Assembly: GCA_019448385.1 (NCBI GenBank)
Contig: JAGTXO010000008.1
Span: 62,001-126,000 of the forward strand
Reading direction: 5' to 3'
DNA length: 64,000 nucleotides
Origin: Diacronema lutheri
Taxonomy: Eukaryota; Haptophyta; Pavlovophyceae; Pavlovales; Pavlovaceae
Below, piece by piece: positions 29,277-40,277 of the stretch (positions are counted from its first letter, which is position 1; every line of letters starts with the position of its first letter). Under the pieces are notes generated by a model. It was given only the letters and a program-made list of their open reading frames with translations. It did no database searches and was not told the origin of the DNA. The position numbers and the translations under genes were made by a program.

Positions 29277-30740
29277 CTACCGGTGACACACGATGCCTAG
29301 GCACCTGGGCGACTCGCGTGCGTCAAACATGCGCACAATCCACGCGGCCGACGCCTGGCCGCTCTCTAGCACGTGCAGCAGCCGATCGAGCGCAATGGCC
29401 GCCTCGACCGCGGGCGCGAGCGCGAGGCGGAGCACCTCAAGCTTCTTTACGCGCAGCAGGTCGTGCGCGCTGCATCGCCGCTCGAGCTCGAGCAGCTCGG
29501 TTTCGCACACGGCGTCCGGATCAAAGCCGAGCTGCGCGAGCGCCGCTCGCGCGTACGCCACCCACGAGGCGCTCCTGTGCGCCACCCTGCCCACCTGCAG
29601 CTCAGCGTGGCGCGCGCGCACATCGACGCCGAGCGAGTCGCGCAGCACGAGCGTCAGCATTGGCCGCCAGAGCGTGCGGTCGGGCGCGTCGGCGTCGGCG
29701 GTGGCGGCCGCGTCGGCGTGCGGGCGCAGCTCGCGCTCGAGCGCCTTCGACGCGAGCATGCGCAGGTGGCGCGAGAGGTGCAGCTCGCGCTGCCGCATGT
29801 GCCGCGATGCCGGGAAAGCGCCGTCGGCCATCAAGTGGTAGCAGCAGCCCACGCACACGAGGCCCCACAGGTCAGACCGATTCACAAAAGCACCGATTGC
29901 CGTCGTCGTCAAGTCGCCGCATGCGTGCAGGCCCGTGAGCACCGTGCGGTGCGCGCGTGCGTCGCCATCCGCACCGTCGTCGCCGCGCTCGCCCGCGCTT
30001 TCCGCAACGCCGCCGCCCGAGCGCAACACGCCCGGGTCAAACTCGCCAGCAGGCGCCGCCTGGGCAAGCCACGCGGTGCGGAGCTCGTGCTGCCCGCCCG
30101 CGTTGCGGAAGAGGCGGGAGACGTTTGCGTGGCGCTTCGCCGCGCCCGCCGTGATGAGCGCGCTGCCCTCGACCGAGACCGTTTGGATCCCGAGCCCAAC
30201 TGATAAGAACGAGCCAAGGTAGCCCTTGCCTGAGCCGACGTCGACCACGCGCACGGGCCCGTCGGCGGCGAGCCACTGCACGGCGCGCGCAACGCGGCCC
30301 ACCTCGTGCGCCTTCTTGTGCGCGAGCAGCGCGCGGTGCTTGCGCAGCTGCGAGCTCCACTCGCCGTCGGCGCACGCGCCGGCGCGCGAGGCGCAGAGCG
30401 CGTCCAGCTCGACAGCGAGCCCGGCGAGGCGGCATGCGCCGGCGCCGGTGAAGAACGCGGGCACGTCGCAGATGATGTGGAGCGCGACTGGTGCGGCTGG
30501 CGGGCGCGCCGGCCGCTCCGCAGGCGCGGCCACGGAAAGCAGCGCGAGCTTGCGCAGCTGCTCGAGCGAGAGCGCGTCGAGCTGCGCACGCGCGGCTGGC
30601 GAGAGGAGCGCCGACCAGTGGTCGTCGGAAAGGAAGCTGGCGGGCGCGACGTCGGCCAGCGCGCCGTACGCGCGGATGAACTCGGCGCACGCGTCCGCGT
30701 GCCGCCGCGCGATGGAGGCTGGCTCATCGCCTACCGGCAT
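29277..30740 (-). CDS. METTL25: METTL25-family methyltransferase-like protein
   Basis: A single exon of 487 residues. The central part holds HKKAHEVGRVARAV, then the SAM-binding strand VRVVDVGSGKGYLGSFLS, and later TVLTGLHACGDLTTTAIGAF with VGCCYHLMA. These are the characteristic blocks of the METTL25/RRNAD1 family, a Rossmann methyltransferase fold; METTL25-type enzymes are associated with histidine methylation of ribosomal or regulatory proteins in some organisms, so the substrate here is open. The N-terminal 100 residues are helical and the C-terminal half is basic-acidic and helical. No targeting signal is visible. The start codon lies only 33 bp from the divergent start of the RNB-helicase gene. 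Confidence 0.85.
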   Translation of the reverse strand: MPVGDEPASIARRHADACAEFIRAYGALADVAPASFLSDDHWSALLSPAARAQLDALSLEQLRKLALLSVAAPAERPARPPAAPVALHIICDVPAFFTGAGACRLAGLAVELDALCASRAGACADGEWSSQLRKHRALLAHKKAHEVGRVARAVQWLAADGPVRVVDVGSGKGYLGSFLSVGLGIQTVSVEGSALITAGAAKRHANVSRLFRNAGGQHELRTAWLAQAAPAGEFDPGVLRSGGGVAESAGERGDDGADGDARAHRTVLTGLHACGDLTTTAIGAFVNRSDLWGLVCVGCCYHLMADGAFPASRHMRQRELHLSRHLRMLASKALERELRPHADAAATADADAPDRTLWRPMLTLVLRDSLGVDVRARHAELQVGRVAHRSASWVAYARAALAQLGFDPDAVCETELLELERRCSAHDLLRVKKLEVLRLALAPAVEAAIALDRLLHVLESGQASAAWIVRMFDARESPRCLGIVCHR

Positions 30741-30773
30741 CGCTGGCTGCAGCTGCTACCATAGCAAGGCACG

Positions 30774-33700
30774 ATGGTTGACTGCGTCGCCGTCATCCGG
30801 TTGGACGACCGCAACCGGTACGAGAACAATGGGATCCCGGCGTCAATGCTCTTCTCGGGCGGGCGGCGGTGCGTCGTGCACATGAAGGACAAGACGCTCG
30901 AGAAGGCGGGCAAGCGCAACCGGTTTGCAAAGGTCCGGCTGCAGAGCGAGTCGGCGGCCGTCGCGGAGCTCGTCGAGCTGCTCGGCAACGTCGGCGAGTA
31001 CGCGGCCGAGCTCTACGCATACCAGCTGCATTACGCCATAAAGCCGTGCCGCTACCCTGTGCGCGACCGTTGGGACCTCCGCCCGGCCGACGCGCCCGCC
31101 GGCGCCGAGCCGCGCGTTGACCGCACCGACCTCGACGTCTTCTCCGTCGACAATGAGAGCACGCGCGACGTGGACGACGCGCTCTCGTTCGAGTTTGACG
31201 GCGATGCGTCGTCGTGCACGATCGGTATCCACGTCGCCGACGTCGCCTCACGCATCAGTTGCGGCACCGAGCTCTTCGCGTGGGCGCGCGAGCGTGCAAG
31301 CTCCGCGTACCATGGTGGGATTGGCGACGGCGAGAACGACCACGGCTCGGTGCCCATGCTCCCGCCCGAGCTCGCGCACGGCGAGCTCTCGCTCAACGAG
31401 GGAGCGCGGCGGAACGCGCTCAGCCTTTTCCTTCGCGTCGAGGCCGGCCGCGTCATCGGCCGCGCGCACGCGCGCACGCTCATTGTCAACCGGCGGCAGA
31501 CTACGTACGCAGCGTTTGCGGCTGACGACGCGGCCGAGCCAACGCGCGCGCGCGAGCTGCTGCGCGCGCTGTCGGGGAAGCACGACACGGAGGAGCTGAT
31601 CGCGTGGACGATGATCGAGTACAACCACTACTTTGGCGAGCTCCTCGCCTCGGCCGCTGAGACGGCGCTCGCGGCGGCCGCCGCCGGCCTCGCCGGCAAC
31701 GCGCACGCGCCGCCGCCGGTCGGCCTGCTGCGCGTGCAGCTCGTCGCGGGCGAGGCGGCGTCCTACGTGCTCGCCGCGGCGGATGGCGCGGCGGTGAGTG
31801 CGGTGCACGTGTCGCTCGGCCTGCTCAACTACGCGCACTGCTCGTCGCCCATCCGCCGTTACGCCGACCTGCACAACCAGCATGCGCTCTTCGCGACGCT
31901 GCACGCGGCCGACGCGGCGGACGGCTCGGCGGCCGTATGCGATGCGCGCTCGCTCGCTGCGCTCAACGCGCGCGTGACGCAGGTGGCGCGGTACCACGCG
32001 ACGGTAACGGCGACCGAGCTGGCGTACCGTTGCCGCGAGGCGCCAATGCTCTTCCATGGCCTCGTCGAGACCGGCGAGGACGGGCGCTACCTGCTCGTCT
32101 ATACGGAGCGCGGGCGCGTGAACGTGCCGCTTGACGACTCGTACTTTGCGGAGCCGCTCGCCGCCGCATTTGGCGGCGAGGAGGCGGCGAGCGGCGCGCG
32201 CACGCGTGCGCTGACGGTCGAGCTGTGCGGTGTTCTCAAAGGCGGGCGGATGCGGCTGCGCCTGCGCGTGCCGACCGTTGCAGCTGCGGCGATGGTTGCG
32301 GGTGCGCGGTTGCAGCCCGTCGCGAGCGCGTCGCCCTTCTGTGCGCGGCAGCACCGCGCGGGCGTCGGCGCAGAGGCGGGGGCGGGGGCGGGGGCGGAGG
32401 CGGAGGCGGAGGCGGAGGCGGAGGCGGAGGCGGAGGCGGCGGCAAGTGCGCAGGCGGAGGTCGGCGCGGACGCCGTGCCCGCCACGCCCGGTGCCTTCGC
32501 CGAGCATCGAGCCTCGATCTTCGGGATGCTCGGCTCTCTCGGCGCATCAGAGCGAGTGCTCGACCAGTTGCGCTCGTCGCCCCTGTCCGCCGCGCAGCTC
32601 TGTGCCGCGTCGCCGGAGGCGCTTGCCGAGTTGGCGGGCTGCGAGATGGCGGACGCGCTGATGATGGCAGACGTGTGCGCCTCGCTTGCGCTCTCCCTTG
32701 GCATCGGCCCGCCCGCCACGCCGTCGTCCGCACCGCGGTTGGCCGACGGCGTGCGCTCGACCGGCGCGGCCGGCGCGGCCGGCGCCGAGCCGTGTGCGGC
32801 GCGCGCGGACGAGGTGGGCGGTGGCTTGGCCAGCGTGAACGGTGGCGCGACGCCGGCGCGCGGCGCTCCCGACGTGCCCATCGCCGCCGCCACGCCGCCC
32901 ACGCGCGGTGCGAGCAGCGCGAGCGGCGGTGTCCCTCGCGACAGCGCACACGATGGCGTCGACGAGACGCAGCAGGCGGACGACGAGGATGCGACGCTCG
33001 CGGCATTCCTCGCGCAGCTCGGGATCTCGCCCACGCTCATCGCGACGCTCAGTCAGCTCAACATTGGCGCGCAGGCGCTGCGCATCGTCTCCGCTGACGA
33101 GATCGTCAATCTGACCGGCTGCTCGCTCGACGAGGCGAGAGCGGTCGTCTCCGGTGCCGCAGCGGGCGCGCAGCCGGCCGGCGCGGCGCGCGGCGCGGCG
33201 GCGGGCGCGCTCGCGCCGTCGGGCGGCCCGCTCGAGCGTGCCGAGGTCGACGGCGTCCTCGGCTACCCAATCGACGCCTTCCAGGAGCGCTGCCTTGCGG
33301 TGATCGTCGACCCTCAGCGCGACCTCCTCGCCATGGCGCCGACCGGCTCGGGCAAGACGGCAGTCGCGTTGATGGCGATTCTGCAGGCGTTCCGGCGGGG
33401 CAAGAAGGCGGTGTACACCTCGCCGATCAAGGCGCTCTCCAACCAAAAGTACGCCGAGTTCCGCTCGTGGTTTGGCCGGCGCGGCCTCGTCGCGGGCGTG
33501 TCGCTGCTGACGGGTGACATTAAAATTCGGGCGCCGCCCGGCACGGCGTGCGAGCTGATCATCTGCACGTCGGAGATTCTGCGCAACAAGCTGGTCAAGA
33601 CGGTCGCTGGGCCCAACTGGGCCCAGCCCGAGCCGCCGCCGCTGCCCGGCGTCGCGGGCGCCGCGGGCGCGGCCGTGGCGGGCATGGGCGAGCTCGACCT

Positions 33701-36307
33701 CGCCGAGCTGGGCGTGGTCATCTCTGACGAGATTCATTACATCAACGACGTGGAGCGCGGCGGCGTGTGGGAAGAGACACTGATGCACTTGCCGCCGTCC
33801 GTGCAGATGGTCGCACTCTCCGCCACGCTGCGCGAGCCCGAAGCCTTCCTCGCGTGGATCCAGAAGGCGCGCGGCCGCGCAGGCAAGCTCGTGCGCCGAA
33901 CCGACCGGCACGTGCCGCTGCACGTCGGTGGCCTCGACCGGCGGTCGGACAGGTTTGTCGAGTACTTTGGCACGCACGGCGGCCGCGCGGGCCGCTTCGA
34001 CCGCGCCACCTTCGAATCGCTTTACCGACCGCTCACCAACCCGACGCCAACGGCTGAAGGCGAAATGGCGGCGGGCGTTGCGGCCGCGCACCGCGCCGAG
34101 CGCGAACACGAGCGCGAGGCGCAGCGCGCCGAGTTTGCGGGCGGCGGCGGCGGGCGCGGTGGTGGTGGTGGCGGCAGGCGCGGCGGTGGCGGAGGTCGCG
34201 GCGGCGGCGGCGGCGGCGGTGTCGCGCGCGGCGGCGCGCGCGGCGGCGCGCGCGGCGGCGCGCGCGGCGGCGCGGGCAGCAGGCCGCAGCCGCCGTCGAT
34301 CAACTACCGCGGTGAGTGCATTCGCCTTGCGCGCGCGCTGCACAGCAGCAACCGCATGCCCGCAATCGTCTTCTGCATGTCACGCAAGCGATGTGTGGAG
34401 GGTGCGCTCGCCGTCGCAGAGATGAACCTGCTGACGGGCCAGCGCGGCGACGCGCCCGCGCAGCCGCCCAAGAACGCGAGCGCTGAGGCGCTCGCGAGCT
34501 GGGAGGCGGCGCAGGCGCGCAAGCAGACGAGCGTGCGCGCCAATCGCGTCGCTCGCTCGCAGATGCATGCGCTCCACCTGCAGCGCTACATGCCTGAGCT
34601 CGGCGAGTTGCAGGCGTACACCGAGGTGATGGCGCTGCTCGACCGAGGCGTCGCCTATCATCACGGTGGGATGCTGCCCGTGCTGCGCGAGTTTGTCGAG
34701 CTGTGCTTTCAGCAGAAACTCGTCCGCCTCGTCTTTGCCACCGAGACGCTCGCTGTCGGCGTCAACATGCCCGCGCGCACCGTTGTCTTCACGCAGCTCG
34801 ACAAGCCAAACGATGGCGTCCTGCCCGGACACCGACCGCTGCGGCCCGACGAGTTCTGGCAGATGGCGGGGCGCGCGGGGCGGCGCGGGATGGACGTCCT
34901 CGGCTACGTGATCTACGCGCCCACCCTCTCCGTCGCCGGCCTGCGCAACATGCAGGGCGCCAACGAGGTTGCCGAGATGCTCACGGGACAGATGCCCGCA
35001 GCCTCCTCGCAGCTCGCCATCGACGAGCCGTTCGTGCTGCGCCACCTGAGCCGCGGCATCGGCGTGGAGGTGCTCGACAAGACGCTGCTCGCCAATCAGC
35101 TTGGCCGCGAGAGCGCAGCGCTCGAGCGTCGCCTCGGCGCGGCGGGCGGCGCGGCGGCCGACGGCGCGGACAGCGGCGCGCTCGCAAGCGCGGTCGCGCA
35201 GCTCGTCGAGCTTGAGGGCAAGCTGTGCGGCGGTGACGCGCAGCTGAAGGTGAAGCTGACGCAGCTGCAGCGCAAGCAGATCGAGGCCGAGCTCGCCCAG
35301 CTGCGCGAGCTGCACGGCGCGCGCCTCGACGACGCGCGGCGCGAAGCCGACGAGCGCGCGCGTGCGCTCGCGACGATTGAAACAAACCGCGTGACGCTCG
35401 CCAACCAGTGGCGCGCGCGGCTCGGCTGGCTGCGCGACTTTGGCTTTGTCGAGCCGCACGACGAGACCAAGCTCACCGCACGCGGACGCGCGTCCGCCGC
35501 ATTTGCGGACGGGCAGCCGCTCATCGTCGGCACGATCATCTCCGACGGTCGGCCGCGCCGCGCACGCCACGCCGCGCGCATGCCGCGCGCACGCCGCGCC
35601 GCGCGCGCGCCCATGCGCCGCACGGTCGCGCCGCGCGCCTGCGCTCCGCCTTCTCCTCCTCTCACGCGCGCGCGGACGCAGGTTGGCTGAAGGAGTTGAC
35701 GATTGGCGAGGTCTGTGCGTGGCTCTGCCTCTTCCTCAAGGAGAGCCGAATCAACGACCCGACGCAGAGCGAGCTGCAGCCCGAGAAGATGTCCGCGGCG
35801 CTCACCGACGTGTTCGGCGCCACGTGGGAGCTCGCCGAACACCTCGACGTGCGCGCGCGCGCACCGCCGCTGCGCGCGCCGCAGCGCGCGCTCACCGCGC
35901 GGCGCGCACGCGCCGCGCGGCGCGAAGGTGGAGCTGGACGCGAGCCTGTCTCGCGTGATGCTCGATTGGTGCACGCACAAGAGCATCCAGCGCATCGCCG
36001 TGTGGATCGACGCGCACGTGCTCGGCTCGTTCGTCAAGGCGGTGATGCGCGTCGTCTCGTACATCGACGTCGTGCGCGAGGTGCTGCTCGGGTTGGGCGA
36101 GTATGAGCTGCACGCGCGGCTCGACCACCATATGGACCTGCTCCTCGGCGGGCTGGTCACCAACGAGTCCCTCTGTAAGGACGGCTGTTGCGCTGTGACC
36201 GGCCTCGCACCGCGTGCGCGCGCCTGTCTGCGCCTTACGCGCGCGCCGCGCGCCGCGCCCCGCTCCTCCGGCCCTGCCCCGCAGATTTGCGGATGGGCGA
36301 CTTTTGA
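30774..36307 (+). CDS. RNase II (RNB) exonuclease fused to Ski2-like helicase
   Basis: The exons (30774-35547, 35682-35848, 35928-36174 and 36285-36307) give 1,736 residues. Residues about 110-390 form an RNB domain with all four metal-binding aspartates in D-x5-D-x-D-D (D126, D132, D134, D135), HVADV, MLPPELAHGELSLNEGAR and the RNA-contacting SPIRRYADL. A short S1-like tail follows. Two small helical SAM-like domains (about 578-643 and 743-798) come next. From residue 830 there is a complete Ski2-type helicase: MAPTGSGKTAV, TSPIKALSNQKY, SDEIHYIND (DEIH box), VALSATL, FATETLAVGVNMPART and QMAGRAGRRGMD. It ends with a DSHCT-like helical region. A Gly/Arg-rich insert (near 34140-34280) lies inside the helicase. 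The last exon is 23 nt (LRMGDF, then TGA), supported by the strong donor GTAAGGAC and phase 1. The protein should unwind RNA and degrade it 3'-5' in one chain. No clear organelle leader is seen. Confidence 0.88.
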
Positions 36308-36906
36308 CCTTCCAGTCTGTGCCTCGAGTGGGTCGCACGCGGGCATGCAGCGGGCATGCAGATTGCAGCGGCCGCCCTTGGCCCGGCGCCGGGCCACTGC
36401 CCAATCAATGCACACGGCAACGGGTGGCGGGGCGAGGAGACGGAGCGCGCGTCGGGTGTCAGAGCGCGGGGGCGGCGGCGGGCGCGCCGCGCGCGTGCCA
36501 CCGCCGCTTTTGGCGACCGCCCGCCCCCGTGCGCACCTTTTGCGCGCCGCTTCGACCCGAAGTCCGGATTCTGAGCCGCCCTCGATGGCTTTCATCAATT
36601 CAGGGATGTCTTTTTAGTTAGGACCCGGTTGTAAACGTGTCGCCTTCATGCATTTAATTGGCACCGGGGCGTCTCACCCGCAAAGTTCGAGTCGCCGAGG
36701 TCGCGCAGGGCGGTGCGCGCGCCCCGGCGGACGACGCGCACGCGCGCGCTGCCCATACCCGCGCGCGCGCGGCGGCCGGCTCATGCAATGAGCTGCTTGC
36801 CCGCCCGCCCGCCCGCCGCCATACCCCGCCTACCCTCGCCGATTCTCGCCCCCATCCCTGCCTCATCTTCGTCCCGACAGGTTGACGCGGCTGGGGCCGG
36901 GTGAGC
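36308..36906. promoter_or_regulatory. Spacer upstream of the homeodomain gene
   Basis: Open frames here are low-complexity shadows. An AT-richer stretch at 36590-36660 (TTTTTAGTTAGGACCC, TGCATTTAATTGGCACC) is the best promoter candidate. A CAG followed by GTTGAC near 36880 could be the 3' end of a 5'-UTR intron, which is speculative. Confidence 0.4.
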
Positions 36907-38322
36907 ATGTTTTTCAACGTATTGCCGTCGTTCCGAGGGCGGCGCACGCGGGAGAAGTTCCTCGAGTGGCAGCTCGCTCTTCTCGAAGCCTGCTTCAAGG
37001 CGGACCGCTTCCCGCCCGCGGTGCGCCCGCGCGCGCACGCCCCGCAGGATGTCATCTGCTGGTGCCACCGCGCGGCCGGCCGACCGGCCTGCGAGCTCGC
37101 GGCCAAGCGCGCGCGCGCCACGCGCCGCGCGCTCGCCGCCGCCGACACCGCTGTCCGCCCGCTCGCCTATTTGCGCGCGCAGGACGTCCGCGACCAGCTC
37201 GCCGCCGAGCTCGGGATTGCGGAGCGGTGTGTGCGCGTGTGGTTCCAGAATCGAAGGCAGCGCCACCGCAAGGCGATGGAGCAGCCGCCGGCGGTGGCGG
37301 ACGGGCATGGAGGCGGCGGGTACGACGACGCGGGTAGCGAGGATGACGACGGCCACGCCGACGAGGAAGCCTCCGAGCCGCTCAAGCCGAGGGCGCAGCC
37401 GCCGTCGGCGTGTGGCGGCACAGACAGCGACGGCAGTGCGGCCGGGGCCGTGCCGCCCGTTGGCGCGCCCGCGGCGGGCAGAGCGGCGGCCGCCAGCGCG
37501 TCTGATGGGAGCAGCCACCACGCGCTCGTCAAGCTGGACCCGTGCGCCGTCGTCGAGCTGGCCAAGCAGTTCCGGCCCGCATCACACGTGCCAGGCAGCA
37601 ACGTTGCATCGCGCCGGCCATACGCGCACCGGCTGGCGTCGCCGCTTCGCCCGGTCATAGGCGGGTTTGGTGAGGGCTACCCCGTGTATCCAGGCTATGG
37701 CGTCGCGCCGCACGATCCCTATGGCCAGCTCGCGGCCGTGCACGGCGCGCCGCTGGTAGGCGCAGCGCAGCCAAGGTTTATTGTGAGCAACGGTGCTTGC
37801 TACCAGCTCGTCGCGCCGATGGACGGCCTCTTTGGCGGGCACCCGGCAGCGGGCGCGATGATGGGCGCTCTCGGCCTGCCATCCGTCTCTGCGATGCCGA
37901 GCGGCTACGTCATGCCGCAGCAGCCGCGCGAGCCGCAGCCACACCCGGGCGTCGACGCATTTGCGCCGCCGCGCCAATCGCCGCCTCCGCCGGCCGTGGG
38001 TCCCTACGGCGGCTACACGAGCGCGGGAACGCACGATCGGATGGACGGGCATTTTGCGTCCGTGCACATGCTGCCGTCGCTGCACGCCGGCGACGCTTGC
38101 TTGCACGCTGGCGCACACGGCTGCGCGAGCAGATGGGCGGCAGGGTCTGCGCCGCCAGTCTTCCCCGCGGGCCCGGGCCCCATGGGCGGCGCTGGCAATG
38201 GGAATGCGCAGCTGGGCGGCGTTCAATTGAGCGCTGACAGCGGCGGCGCGGCCAACTTGCTCGTCTACAAAGCCGGCGCGCCGGCGCACGGCCCGCACAG
38301 CACGGGCGAAGGGAGGCGGTGA
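36907..38322 (+). CDS. Homeodomain transcription factor
   Basis: A nuclear DNA-binding protein. Exon 1 (36907-37020) starts MFFNVLPSFRGRRTREKFLE and covers helix 1 of the homeodomain. Exon 2 (37183-38322) starts DVRDQLAAELGIAERC and carries the recognition helix VRVWFQNRRQRHRK. Across the join the domain has the standard 60-residue spacing, which supports a GT-AG intron of 162 nt that is in frame and stop-free. Removing it is essential: if retained it would split the domain with 54 extra residues. The rest (to 417 residues) is low complexity with acidic, Pro, Gly, Met and His stretches. The residues QNRR and the basic tail are intact. It is a typical rather than TALE-type homeodomain, since no three-residue loop insertion is visible. 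Targets are unknown. Confidence 0.85.
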   Translation: MFFNVLPSFRGRRTREKFLEWQLALLEACFKADRFPPAVRPRAHAPQDVICWCHRAAGRPACELAAKRARATRRALAAADTAVRPLAYLRAQDVRDQLAAELGIAERCVRVWFQNRRQRHRKAMEQPPAVADGHGGGGYDDAGSEDDDGHADEEASEPLKPRAQPPSACGGTDSDGSAAGAVPPVGAPAAGRAAAASASDGSSHHALVKLDPCAVVELAKQFRPASHVPGSNVASRRPYAHRLASPLRPVIGGFGEGYPVYPGYGVAPHDPYGQLAAVHGAPLVGAAQPRFIVSNGACYQLVAPMDGLFGGHPAAGAMMGALGLPSVSAMPSGYVMPQQPREPQPHPGVDAFAPPRQSPPPPAVGPYGGYTSAGTHDRMDGHFASVHMLPSLHAGDACLHAGAHGCASRWAAGSAPPVFPAGPGPMGGAGNGNAQLGGVQLSADSGGAANLLVYKAGAPAHGPHSTGEGRR

Positions 38323-38586
38323 CGCACGGCGGGGGAGAAACGGGGATGTGTGACTCGCTTGCCGCCCCAGCGGCCGCTTTGAAGTAGCTTGCCGCACAGA
38401 AAGGGCCCGTCTCGCAGCGATGCGCGGTGGCTGCACGCACGGTGCCCACTTGCGCGCCTACGAGGGCGGCGCGCCGCCCGCGCGCCCGCCCACCCGTCGT
38501 CTCGTCGGGCGAAGCAGGCTCCGGCTTGAGCGCGCCGGACGCGCGCTCTCGCGTGGGTGCGCGCTCGCGCTTTAGTCGGCGCGTGC

Positions 38587-40277
38587 TCACTGTGCGCGCG
38601 CCTTTTTGTCAGCATGGCCGTTGGCCTCGTCCACGATGAGCGACGGGTCGGCGATCGTGTTCGAGCCGCCAAGCCGCGTGCGCTGCATCATCGCCGCATC
38701 GGCGAGCACGAGCGCCGTCATGCCCTCGAGCAGCGGCGGCGCGCGCGGCAGGACGCACGGGTCATGCCGCCCCTTGGCCTCGAGGACCGTGTCGACGCCG
38801 TCAAAGGTGGACGTGCTCTGCGCCTGCCCGATTGTGGAGACGGCCTTGAGCGCAACGCTGAACTGGATGGGCGTGCCCACGCTGATGCCGCCGAGCGTGC
38901 CGCCCGCGTTGTTCGTCTTGGTTGTAAGCTTGCCGCCGCCCGGCGTCGAGTTGGCCGTGAAGGCATCATTGTGCGCCGAGCCGCGCATGTGCGTGCCTGC
39001 GCGGCGGGCGGCGCGCGACGGCGGCGCGGCGGGCGCGCGCACGCTCAGGGCGCGAGGCGCGGTGGCGCGATTGCCGCGCGGGCTCAGGGCGCGAGGCGCG
39101 GGGGCGCGCTCGTGCCGCGCGCGCGCCTCGGAAGCCGGTGCCAATCTCAAAGCCCTTGGTCGCTGGGAGGGAGAGCATGGCGTGCGCGAGCTTGGCCTCG
39201 AGGCGGTCAAAGACGGGCTCGCCGAGGGCGGGAGGCACGCCGGTGCACATGGTCGTCAGCGTTCCGCCGATCGAGTCCTTGGCCGCCTTGACATGCCGGA
39301 TGAGTGTGGCCATCCGGCATGCGGTCGGCGGGTGAGGGCAGCGCAATGAGACAAGGTCGTCCGTCGCCCAGCCCGCCACGTTGGCGGGCGGCGAGGCGAT
39401 GAGCGCGCCGCTGCGCGTGTAGATGGCGCCGCTCGCGTCACGGTAGGCCGGCGTCGCGTCCTCCTCGGCGGCCGCGAGGAAGGCCTGCTCCGCGTCCGCC
39501 TTGCGCTGCAGCTCAGCCGCCTTGGGCGCGGCGTCGGCGCCCGTGAGCGCCGCGAGGTCGATCGGGAAGCGCGCGGGATCACGAAGCAGGACGAGGGCGC
39601 CGAGGCGGTCGACTTCCTCGCGCGTCCAGCCGCAGCCATGCTCAGCGACCACGTCCTCCGGGATCCCCACCGACCCCACCGAGTTGACCCACGTGACGAT
39701 GCGCGTACCGTACGTCTGGAAGAGCCACTTCTCGGCGATCGCGCCGGCCGCGACGCGCCCAATCGTCTCGCGTGCCGAGGAGCGGCCGCCGCCAGACGAT
39801 GCGCGCGTGCCATACTTGAGCTGCGCGCGCGCGCGTGCGGTTCGCAGCGTGAGGTGTGCCCATGTCGCGCGCGGCACGCCGGCCGCCGCACCGCTGAGCG
39901 CGGATGCGGCGCAGGCGCCGGCGAGCTGCGTGGCCTCCGCCATTCACCTGATACGTGTAGTCGGCGTGGCCGGGCCGCGGCACGGCGCTCATTTCCTTGT
40001 AGTCGCCTGGGCGCTGGTCCTCGTTGGGCACGAAGAGGCCGATCGGCGTGCCGAGCGTGCGTCCAAACTCGGTGCCCGACAGGATTGTCACCTTGTCCGC
40101 CTCGTTCCGCGGCGTCGTGAGCGTCGATTGCCCAGGGCGCCGGCGCGTGAGCTGCGGCTGGATATCCGCCTCGGTCAACTCGAGGCCTGGCGGCACGCCG
40201 TCGACGATGGCGCCCACGCCCTTGCAGTGCGATTCGCCAAAGGTCGACACGCGGAAAATCGTACCGAAGGTCGACAT
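38587..40277 (-). CDS. aroC: Chorismate synthase
   Basis: The last shikimate-pathway enzyme: it converts EPSP to chorismate with reduced FMN. Exon 1 (40277-39948) encodes [20 protein letters not shown] and [13 protein letters not shown]. Exon 2 (39820-39127) encodes [19 protein letters not shown] and [11 protein letters not shown]. Exon 3 (38996-38587) encodes [12 protein letters not shown], then GGISVGTPI and the family tail. Intron 1 is GT-AG. Intron 2 works only as GC-AG (CGAG|GCGCGC...CGCAG, phase 1). At 477 residues it is about 100 longer than bacterial enzymes; the extra part is an Ala/Glu-rich insertion of about 70-80 residues in exon 2, before [11 protein letters not shown]. The active-site histidines in GESHCKG and GSAHND are kept. 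No plastid leader is obvious at this start; the frame is open upstream to 40442, but with arginine-rich, signal-free sequence. Confidence 0.92.

Noticed and set aside
35703-36617. Longer C-terminus of the RNB-helicase reading through to 36617
   Set aside because: The strong donor GTAAGGAC at 36175 and an in-phase acceptor at 36284 give a short natural end (LRMGDF). The read-through is low complexity.
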